In this document: positions 57,318-64,000 of the stretch, piece by piece
Position numbering within the stretch: position 1 is the stretch's first letter
How the letters are laid out: each line of letters opens with the position of its first letter
Source of the DNA: JAOPZW01 sp963835295
GTDB lineage: Bacteria; Actinomycetota; Thermoleophilia; Solirubrobacterales; Solirubrobacteraceae
DNA: 64,000 nt
Assembly (NCBI GenBank): GCA_963835295.1
Contig: CAWIEX010000010.1
Location: forward strand, 186,001-250,000
Direction: 5' to 3'
Notes under the pieces: model-generated
The model's database searches: none
Seen by the model: the letters and a program-made list of their open reading frames with translations, nothing else
What the model was told of the DNA's origin: nothing
Program-made: the position numbers and the translations under genes

Positions 57318-58007
57318 GCCTGGATCCCTCCTCCGTCGAGGATGAGCGTCTGTCCGTTGATCGCGCCGGCCTCGGGCGCGGCGAGGAAGGCCACCGCGAA
57401 GGCGACCTCGTCGGGCTCGAGCAGCCGCCCGAGCGGGGAGGCGGCGGCGAGCGCGGCCTCTCCCTCGGCCTCGCTGCGGCCCGTGCGTCGCGGCGATCCG
57501 TCGCACCGATTCGCGGGTGAGGTCCGTGCGCACGAAGGCCGGGCAGACGGCGTTGGCGGTCACGCCGGTCCCGGCGATCTCGGCCGCGACCGCGCGCGTG
57601 AGGCCGACCGCCGCGTGCTTGGAGGCCGTGTAGGCAGCGGTGTACTTGGCGCCCACGAGGCCGGCCGTCGAGGCCACGGTCACGATCCGCCCGCTGCCGC
57701 GCTCGGCCATGCCCGGCAGCGCCGCGCGCGTGCACAGGAAGGCGCCGGTCGCGTTGACGTCGAGCTGCTCGCGCCAGTCGGCCAGTGTCGTGCGCTCCAG
57801 GGGCGCGCTGCTCGCCACCCCCGCGTTGTTGACGAGGACGTCGACCGCCCCGAGGCTCTCGAACAGCGCGGCGACGGCCGCCTCGTCGGTGACGTCGCAC
57901 CGCGCGCGTCCGACCGCGATCACGTCGTCTCCCGCGGCTGTGAAGCGGGCGGCGATGGCGGCGCCGATGCCGCGTGTGCCGCCCGTGACGACGACCCGGC
58001 GGGTCAC
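57314..58007 (-). pseudogene. Short-chain dehydrogenase, single frameshift
   Basis: From GTG 58007: RRVVVTGGTRGIGAAIAARFTAAG (cofactor), VDVLVNNAGVASSAPLERT, IVTVASTAGLVGAKYTAAYTASKHAAVGLTRAVAAEIAGTGV (YxxxK), CPAFVRTDLTRESVRRIAATHG. Near 57480 an extra C in a short run shifts the frame; the natural end (AALAAASPLGRLLEPDEVAFAVAFLA, INGQTLILDGGGIQ) follows in the other frame and stops at 57314 overlapping the hydratase ATG. It probably serves as the 3-hydroxyacyl-CoA dehydrogenase of the pathway. The frameshift may be real or a consensus error. Confidence 0.8.
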
Positions 58008-59538
58008 ACGGGCACCTCGCGCAGCGCCCGCCGGTCGATCTTCCCCGAGCCGGTCCGCGGCAGCTGATCGACGAAGCGCACCTCGCGCGGGTACTTGTGG
58101 GGCGACAGCGTCGCCTTCACGTGCGCCTGCAAGCGCCGCCGCATCGGGCGTCGCCTGCTCGCGCAGGACGACGAACGCTCGCGGCTTCTGCAGGCCCTCC
58201 TCCTCGTAGCCGACGACGGCGCACTCGGCCACGTCGGCGTGCGCGGTGAGGCACTGCTCGATCTCCTGCGGCGCGACCCAGATGCCGCCGACCTTGAGCA
58301 GGTCGTCGGCACGGCCGCGGTAGTGGAAGAAGCCGTCGGCGTCGCGCGCGAAGAGGTCGCCGCTCATGACCACGTCGCCCGCGTAGGTCTCGTTCGACTT
58401 CTCGCGCGCCTGCCAGTACATGAGCGCGGCCGTGTCGCCCTCGACCCACAGCCGGCCGGTCTCGCCGTCGGGCAGCTCGCGCCCGTCCTCGTCGACCACC
58501 CGCGCGGCGTAGCCCGGCACGGCCTGCCCCAGCGTCCCGGGGCGCGCGGCGCCCGGCCGGTTGGAGAGGTAGATGTGGTAGGCCTCGGACGAGCCGATGC
58601 CGTCGAGCACCTCGACGCCGAAGCTGTCCAGCCAGCGGCGGTGCAGCGCCTCCGGCAGCGCCTCGCCCGCCGAGGTGCACAGGCGCAGGCACGACAGGTC
58701 GTGCTCGGGCTGCTCGAGCATGGCGCGGATCATCGTCGGCACGTTGACGAGGATCGTCGGCCGGTGGCGGGCGATCAGCTCGAAGATGCGCTCGGGCGTC
58801 GAACGCTCGGGGAAGACGATGCCCGCGGCGCCGACGCCGAACGGGTAGAGCGCCGCCAGGTCCCGCGCGTAGCCGAAGAACAGCTTCGGCACCGGCAGGA
58901 CGACGTCGTCCTCGCGGATGGCGAGCACGTCGCGCGCGTAGTGCTCGAAGCTGCGCAGGGGCGTCTCTGTGCGGTGCACGCAGGCCTTGGGCATGCCGGT
59001 CGAGCCGGTCGTGAACTTCCAGAGCGCGATGTCGTCGGGGGAGGTGGGAGCGGGGTCGAGCGCGTCCGGCGCTTGCTCTGTGAGCGCCTCGAAGCTCGCC
59101 TCGTCCTCGCGCAGCTCTTCCGACGCGACGCCCACGGCGAGCAACGTCCGCGGCCACGGCCGGTCGCCCAGCTCCGCGCGCGCCTCGCGCACGCGGTCGA
59201 GGGTCGCGGCGTCCACCACGACCACGCCCGCGCGCGTGTAGTCCAGGTAGTAGGCGAAGTCCTTGGCCGGCAGGAAGGTGTAGACCTCGGCGGTGACCGC
59301 GCCGATCTTCTGCGCGGCGTACCAGGTGGCGACGAACTCGACGCCGTCGGAGAGCGCGAGCAGCACGCGCTCCTCCTGGCGCACGCCGAGGTCGCGCAGC
59401 ACGTGGCCGGCGCGGTTGACGAGCGCGGCGAGCTCGGCGTAGGTGACCTGCCGCTCGCCGGTCAGCGAGCGCCGTGCGATCGCCGCGCCCCTCCTCCAGG
59501 TGGCGGTCGACGAACCAGCTCGCGAGGTTGAACGTCAT
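58004..59538 (-). pseudogene. Benzoate-CoA ligase family enzyme, two frameshifts
   Basis: Start ATG 59538 (TFNLASWFVDRHLEEGRGDR). The body has VRQEERVLLALSDGVEFVATWYAAQKIGAV, KFTTGSTGMPKACVHRTETPLRSFEHYARDVLAIREDDVVLPVPKLFFGYA (AMP loop and benzoate-CoA-ligase signature), RLCTSAGEALP, IGSSEAYHIYLSN, GDLFARDADGFFHYRGRADDLLKVGG, and in a third frame YPREVRFVDQLPRTGSGKIDRRALRE. Frame changes occur near 59478 and 58138. It would activate an aromatic acid, e.g. 2-aminobenzoate or salicylate, to its CoA ester. It overlaps the creatininase stop (ATGA). Confidence 0.85.
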
Positions 59539-60236
59539 GCCTGCGCCTCGACGAGCTCGACGAGCATGTCGGTCAGCGTCTGGAACGTCGCGCGGCCCTC
59601 CTCGGCGGTCGCCTCCGCGGGCGCGCCGCAGTACGCGCGATCCATGCCCATCGCGACGAAGTCCGTTCGCCCGGCCGCCATCGCCGCGGGCATGTCGACT
59701 TCGTTCGATGGCAGGCTCGCCACCTGCGGGTCGACCAGCTGCGGCGCATCGGCCAGCACGAGCGATGTCTCGTAGCGCCCCGCGTGGCAGGACCCGCGCC
59801 GGAACTCGTCGGTGAGCCGCTGCGCGTTGCGCCGGCGCACGAGGTCGAGGTAGAGCGCGCCGGCCTCCGCGGCCGCGGAGCGCAGCGTCGCGACCTGCTC
59901 GGGCTCGAAGTGGTTGTTGACGATGACCAGGCGGCGGAAGCCCTGCTGGTCGAGCGCCGTCGCGACGTCGAGGACGACGGCGCGCAGCGTCCCCTCGGAG
60001 ATCCCGATCGCGCCGGCGAACGCGGCGCCGTAGCGCGTGACGCCGAAGGGGAGAGGTGGCAGCACGACCGCGTCGGCGAGCCGGGCGGCGGCGCGCTCGC
60101 ACATCCCGACCGAGATGAGCGTGTCGGTGCCCAGCGGCGCGTGCGGCCCGTGGGGCTCGACCGCACCCACCGGCCAGAGCGCGATCGGATCGACCAGCGC
60201 GTCCAGCTTCGGCGATGTCAGCTCGGCCAGGCGCAT
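59535..60236 (-). CDS. Creatininase family protein
   Basis: A 233-residue metal-dependent amidohydrolase-fold protein: ALWPVGAVEPHGPHAPLGTDTLISVG (metal ligands E and H), ARLADAVVLPPLPFGVTRYGAAFAGAIGISEGTLRAVVLDVATALDQQGFRRLVIVNNHFEPEQV, and SCHAGRYETSLVLADAPQLVDP (GxHAGxxET). The family hydrolyses cyclic amides such as creatinine or mycofactocin-precursor peptides. In this operon it might open or deamidate a nitrogenous ring intermediate. Its ATG overlaps the monooxygenase stop (TGATG). Confidence 0.85.
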   Translation of the reverse strand: MRLAELTSPKLDALVDPIALWPVGAVEPHGPHAPLGTDTLISVGMCERAAARLADAVVLPPLPFGVTRYGAAFAGAIGISEGTLRAVVLDVATALDQQGFRRLVIVNNHFEPEQVATLRSAAAEAGALYLDLVRRRNAQRLTDEFRRGSCHAGRYETSLVLADAPQLVDPQVASLPSNEVDMPAAMAAGRTDFVAMGMDRAYCGAPAEATAEEGRATFQTLTDMLVELVEAQA

Positions 60237-62353
60237 CACGCCACCACCTCCGCCACGAGCTCGGGCGCAGCGAGGACCTGACGCTCGAGGTCGGTCTCGG
60301 GCACGTCGAGCAGGCACAGGTCGGCGCGGCCGGCGCCGAGGATCGTGTTCGCCTCGTCGGGCGTCGTCAGGTAGCCGCCGACGAGCGTCGGCACGCGGGC
60401 CTCCGCACGCACGCGGTCGGCCAGCGGGGTGAGGAAGCCGCGCCGGTAGTCGGCCTGCGGGGCCTCGGGCACCGTCTGCCCGGCCACGACGTGGACGAGC
60501 CCGCAGCCGTGCGCGGCCAGCTCGCGCGCGATCGCGATGCCGTCGGGCAGCTTCAGCCCGTGCCGGGTGCCGTCCATGACGTTCAGCCGCACCGCGAGCA
60601 GCTGATCTTCCGGCCACGCCTCGCGCACGGCGTCGAGGACCTGCAGCGGGAAGCGCAGGCGGCCGCTGAGGTCGCCCCCGTACTCGTCTTCGCGGCGGTT
60701 GGACTCCGGCGAGAGGAACGACGCGAGCAGGTAGCCATGGCCCATGTCGAGCTCGAGCACGTCGAACCCGGCGCCGGCGGCGCGGCGGGCCGCCGCGGCG
60801 AAGGCGTCGCACACGCTCGTCATCGCCTTGGCGTCCATCTCGCGCGGCGCCGGCATGCGCGGCGCGTAGGGGATCGGCGACGGTGCGAGCAGCGGCCAGC
60901 CCCCCTCTCTGAGCGGCAGGTCGGCGCCGCGGGCGCTCGGCCGCGTCGAGCCACGCCGCCCGGCGTGGGTGAGCAGCACGCCCGCGTGCGCGCCGCTCGC
61001 GTGGACCTCGTCGACCGCCTCACCCCACTCACGATCAAGCGTCGGCGTGTCCGGCGAGATGCGCCCATCGGGTGTCACGGCCACCGGCCCGGCGAGCACG
61101 AGCCCCGCGCCGCTGCGCGCCATCTCTTCCAGCCGCTCCGGCTCTGCAGCCGCGCGCACGATGCGGTTGCGCAGGTCCCGCCACGGCGCGAACAGCGGCG
61201 GCGGCGCGACCGCGCCGGGGACGCCGCCGTGGAACCACGCGTCGAGCACGCGAACGAACTGCGGGTCGCGCTGCGCGAGGTTTGCGTGGGTGACGCGACC
61301 GCTGCGCGTGAGCAGGTTGAAGGCGAACGGCATCGGGTCCATGTGCGCGTAGTGCCCCACGCGCGAGAAGTAGGCGGCGCTCTCGCCCGCGGCCTGCTGG
61401 AAGCGCTCGACGACCGGCTGGCGCTCGAGCTCGTAGTCCACGAGCGCGCGCTCGAGGTCGCGCGGGTGGCGCAGGAACGCCTGCGCGAGCGCGATCGCGT
61501 CTTCCATGGCCAGCTTCGTGCCCGACCCGATCGAGAAATGCGCGGTGTGGGCAGCGTCGCCCAGCAGCACGACATTGCCGCGGTGCCAGCTCTCGTTGCG
61601 CACGAGCAGGAAGCTCGTCCACAGCGAGCGGTTGGTCATGAGGCGGTGGCCCTTCAGCTCCGCGGCGAACAGCGCCTCGCAAGCGCGCAGCGACTCGGCC
61701 TCGTCCATCTCGTCGAAGCCCAGCGCGCGCCACGTGTGCTCCGGGGACTCGACGATCCAGGTGCTCGTCTGCTCGTCGAAGGGGTACGCGTGGACCTGGA
61801 TGAGCCCGGCCTCGGTCTCCTTGAAGATGAAGGTGAAGGCGTCGAGCACGAGGTCGGTGCCGAACCAGACGTACTTGCAGCCCTGCGGCGCGACGCGTTC
61901 GCCGAAGTCCGTCGCGTAGGTCTTGCGCACGAGGCTGTTGACGCCGTCCGCGCCGACGACGAGGTCCGCGTCCGCGCCGAGCTCGGGACTCGGTCACCTC
62001 GGTCTCGAAGCGAAGGTCGACGCCGAGCTCGCGCGCGCGGCGCTGGAGGATCTGCAGGAGCAGCTTCCGCGGGATGGCCGAGAACGCGTGGCCGCGCGAG
62101 CGCAGCCGCCGCCCGCGGTAGTGGATGTCGATCGCCGGCCAGCGCGCGAAGGTGTCGGTGATCTGGAGGTGGCTCTCGGGGTCGGCGTCGCGCAGCGCGC
62201 CCAGCGTCTCCTCGGAGAACACGACGCCGAACCCGAACGTCGCATCGGGCGCGTTGCGCTCGACGACCGTGACGTCGTGCGGCGGTCGGCCTTCTTGAGC
62301 AGGATCGCGAGGTAGAGGCCGGCCGGGCCGGCGCCGATGACGCGGACCTTCAC
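60236..62353 (-). pseudogene. Bifunctional FAD monooxygenase/Old-Yellow-Enzyme (salicylyl-/2-aminobenzoyl-CoA type), two frameshifts
   Basis: From GTG 62353: KVRVIGAGPAGLYLAILLKKAD (FAD GxGxxG). After a lost C near 62284: VTVVERNAPDATFGFGVVFSEETLGAL, ITDTFARWPAIDIHYRG. After a second shift near 61990: LGADADLVVGADGVNSLVRKTYATDFG, VVLLGDAAHTAHFSIGSGTKLAMEDAIALAQAFL. The C-terminal half is an OYE barrel: LELDMGHGYLLASFLSPESNRREDEYGGDLSGRLRFPLQVLDAVREAW. Such fusions are annotated as salicylyl-CoA 5-hydroxylase/oxidoreductase and include 2-aminobenzoyl-CoA monooxygenase/reductase. It would dearomatise an aryl-CoA ester. Confidence 0.85.
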
Positions 62354-63168
62354 GCCAGCACCTCGGCCAGGCGGTCGAGCTGGTCGAGGTCGGCGACCGT
62401 CGGGAAGAGGATCAGCTCGTCGCAGCCGGCCTCCTCGTAGCCGCGCACGAAGTCCTTGATCGCGCGGGCCGAGGTGAGGTTGCCGGCGGCGATCTGCTCC
62501 GCGAACGGGCCGGTGAAGGCGTAGTAGTCGCGCAGGTAGGCGGCGCCCTTCTCCTCGTCGCCGAGCGCGAAGTAGCCCTGACCCCAGAGCAGCGGGCGTC
62601 CCGGGCGGCCGAGGTCGTTCCACGCGGCGAGCGCACTGGCCGCCGCGCGGGCGAACGCGCGCGGCGGGCCGCCGTTGTGCGCGTAGCCGTCGGCGTAGCG
62701 CGCCATGCGCGCGAAGGCAGGGCCGACCATGCCGCCGACCAGGAGCTGGCAGGTCTCTCGCCGGACGCCGAGGTCGTCGCCGTCTCTGAGGGCGGCGAGC
62801 TGCTCGGAGAGGCGCGGGCCGCGGCCGCGGTGGTCGACCTGCGCCGTCTCGTAGTCGTCGAGCCGCGCGCCGACCGCCAGGCCCAGCGTGAGGCGCTGGC
62901 CGGAAAGCGCGTCGACCGAGGCCGCCTGCTTGGCGAGCAGCGCGGCGTTGCGCAGCGGGCCGATGGCGATCATCGTCGCGAGGCCGATGCCCTCCGTGAC
63001 GCCGGCCGCCGCGGCGAGCGCCGCGAACGGGTCGATCGAGTCGTAGGCGAGCCGGTCGAGCACGCCGAGCGTCGAGAACGGCCCACCGTCGGCGCGCCGC
63101 GCCCACTCGACGACGAGGCGCCCGTCGGTCCCCGGGATCGTGTTGGGGAGGCCGATGCCGACGTCCAT
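62350..63168 (-). CDS. LLM-class flavin-dependent oxidoreductase
   Basis: A 272-residue luciferase-like TIM-barrel flavoprotein: VGIGLPNTIPGTDGRLVVEWARRADGGPFSTLGVLDRLAYDSIDPFAALAAAAGVTEGIGLATMIAIGPLRNAALLAKQAASVDALSGQRLTLGLAVG, then LVGGMVGPAFARMARYADGYAHNG. It may oxidise or supply flavin in the aryl-CoA pathway. First gene of the leftward operon; its stop overlaps the monooxygenase GTG by four bases. A promoter-like TTGACT-18-TAAAGT lies just upstream, giving an almost leaderless transcript. Confidence 0.85.
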   Translation of the reverse strand: MDVGIGLPNTIPGTDGRLVVEWARRADGGPFSTLGVLDRLAYDSIDPFAALAAAAGVTEGIGLATMIAIGPLRNAALLAKQAASVDALSGQRLTLGLAVGARLDDYETAQVDHRGRGPRLSEQLAALRDGDDLGVRRETCQLLVGGMVGPAFARMARYADGYAHNGGPPRAFARAAASALAAWNDLGRPGRPLLWGQGYFALGDEEKGAAYLRDYYAFTGPFAEQIAAGNLTSARAIKDFVRGYEEAGCDELILFPTVADLDQLDRLAEVLA

Positions 63169-63178
63169 GGCCGGCGAC

Positions 63179-63208
63179 ACTTTACGCTTGACTCCGGTCA
63201 GCAGTCAA
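63179..63208 (-). promoter_or_regulatory. Promoter and inverted repeat between the operon and the PaaX-family gene
   Basis: On the minus strand TTGACT (63203-63208) and TAAAGT (63179-63184) are 18 bases apart, a good -35/-10 pair whose transcript would start about four bases before the ATG at 63168. TTGACT on the plus strand (63188-63193) forms with it an inverted repeat, TTGACT-9-AGTCAA, overlapping the promoter. This is a plausible operator for the divergent PaaX-family repressor. Confidence 0.6.
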
Positions 63209-63223
63209 ATATCGTTTGGCGCC

Positions 63224-64000
63224 ATGCGGGCCAACGGCTTCGAGGCCCAGCCGCAGGACCTCGTGATGACCTTCCTCGGCGCCTATCTGGTGCCACACGA
63301 CCGGCTCGTCTGGTCCGGCGGCCTCGTGACGCTGCTCGGCGACTTCGGCTTCTCGACGGGCGCGTCGCGGGTCGCCTTGGCGCGCATGGTCCGCCGCGGC
63401 GGCCTCGAGCGATTGCGCAGCGGCCGCCTCGTCTCCTACCGCCCGACGCCTCGCACCGTCGCGTTGCTGGAGGAGGGCGATCGGCGCATCTTCTCTTTGG
63501 GCCGCGAGCCGCATCGCGCGGAGCTATGGACCGCGCTGTGGCACGCGATACCGGAGGAGCGGCGCCTCGAGCGCGCTCGTCTCGCGCGGCGCCTGCGCTT
63601 CCTCGGCTTCGGCTCGGTGCAGGACGCGATGTGGATCTCGCCCCACGACCGCGAGGAGGAGGTGGTGGCGCTGATTGAGTCGCTCGGCGTCGGCGGGTAT
63701 GCCGGGGTCATGGTCGGCCGCCCCGCCGCCGGGCTCGACTTCGCCGCCCTCGCCTCACGCGCGTGGGACCTCGGCGCGCTCGACTCCCGATACCGCGCGT
63801 TCATCGACGAGTTCTCATCGGCCACCGCTTCCCCCGACGAGCACGAGGCGTTCCGGCTGCGCACCCGGCTGGTGCACGTGTTCCGTCGCTTCCCGGCGCT
63901 CGACCCCGAGCTCCCGGACGAGCTGATGCACGCGCCGGCTCACCGCGCCGATGCGGTTGCGCTGTTCCACCGGCTCTACGCGGCGCTCGCGCCCAGCGCG
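63224..64000 (+). CDS. PaaX family transcriptional regulator, 3'-truncated by window edge
   Basis: At least 259 residues, open to the last base: QPQDLVMTFLGAYLVPHDRLVWSGGLVTLLGDFGFSTGASRVALARMVRRGGLERLRSGRLVSYRPT (PaaX N-terminal winged helix), then LWTALWHAIPEERRLERARLARRLRFLGFGSVQDAMWISP (PaaX core) and a C-terminal helical part. PaaX represses phenylacetate genes and is relieved by phenylacetyl-CoA, so an aryl-CoA effector is likely here. It is divergent from the aryl-CoA operon across the TTGACT inverted repeat. Confidence 0.85.
   Translation, partial: MRANGFEAQPQDLVMTFLGAYLVPHDRLVWSGGLVTLLGDFGFSTGASRVALARMVRRGGLERLRSGRLVSYRPTPRTVALLEEGDRRIFSLGREPHRAELWTALWHAIPEERRLERARLARRLRFLGFGSVQDAMWISPHDREEEVVALIESLGVGGYAGVMVGRPAAGLDFAALASRAWDLGALDSRYRAFIDEFSSATASPDEHEAFRLRTRLVHVFRRFPALDPELPDELMHAPAHRADAVALFHRLYAALAPSA

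Noticed and set aside
56490..59402. A 970-codon frame that would fuse ligase, SDR and enoyl-CoA hydratase into one protein
   Set aside because: The apparent fusion comes from indels that bring three frames together. The proper ends of ligase and SDR are found in other frames, with ATGA overlaps at the normal gene borders.

Overview
The window is a high-GC chromosomal segment with very strong third-position G/C, so most genes have long antisense shadow frames. The gene families suggest an actinobacterium close to Solirubrobacterales/Thermoleophilia: LuxR, BTAD and AAA regulators, tandem VOC and DUF427 proteins, an ANTAR regulator, tautomerase and DUF4242 proteins, and MobF relaxase debris. This placement is inference from gene style; there is no rRNA or other phylogenetic marker here.

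Region 1 (1-7.3 kb) is a gene graveyard. It holds a trehalose-phosphatase/GH65 gene cut by an IS element with 25-bp terminal inverted repeats, a 3' fragment of a tRNA-Thr(GGT) gene next to a broken MobF relaxase, and fragments of an alpha/beta hydrolase, a LuxR regulator, a transposase and an enolase-superfamily enzyme. Only two genes look intact: a four-helix membrane protein and a secreted choice-of-anchor-L protein.

Region 2 (7.3-27.2 kb) is rich in regulation and stress genes: two tautomerases, DUF4242 proteins, a molybdenum sulfite oxidase-like enzyme, a Crp/Fnr regulator, two OsmC proteins, methyltransferases, a thioredoxin-fold protein, BTAD-AAA and BTAD-SRPBCC regulators, HD-GYP-LuxR, TPR-LuxR and hydrolase-LuxR fusions, and an Ldh-family dehydrogenase. 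Truncated genes are scattered between them. Two sets of 12-bp-phased direct repeats lie upstream of small genes flanking the BTAD-AAA regulator and may be its operators.

Region 3 (27.3-37.7 kb) has an integrase remnant, an orphan DppB-type permease, a tandem VOC protein, a truncated haemoglobin, a FucP-like sugar permease translationally coupled to a sugar-binding lipoprotein, DUF427, an XRE regulator divergent from an aldo/keto reductase, and a four-gene leftward group (phosphotransferase, CBS, chagasin-like inhibitor, two-helix K+ channel).

Region 4 (37.7-54.9 kb) has an 1843-residue secreted protein with a dimethylformamidase-like domain and four 309-bp repeats, an MBL hydrolase, a coupled amidohydrolase-Rieske-small protein operon, an SDR-VOC pair, a CAP protein, an ANTAR regulator, a GH43 enzyme, a gutted GH35 gene and a RecQ helicase with a phosphoribosyltransferase-like tail.

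Region 5 (55.0-64.0 kb) is a tightly overlapping leftward operon facing a PaaX-family regulator. It encodes an LLM flavin oxidoreductase, a bifunctional FAD-monooxygenase/Old-Yellow-Enzyme of the salicylyl-CoA/2-aminobenzoyl-CoA type, a creatininase-family amidohydrolase, a benzoate-CoA-ligase-family enzyme, an SDR, an enoyl-CoA hydratase, a RidA protein and an acyl-CoA dehydrogenase. Together these look like an aerobic aryl-CoA degradation pathway, perhaps for 2-aminobenzoate. Three of the genes carry single-base frameshifts in this sequence, and the acyl-CoA dehydrogenase lacks a canonical start. That means either recent decay or consensus errors at short G/C runs.
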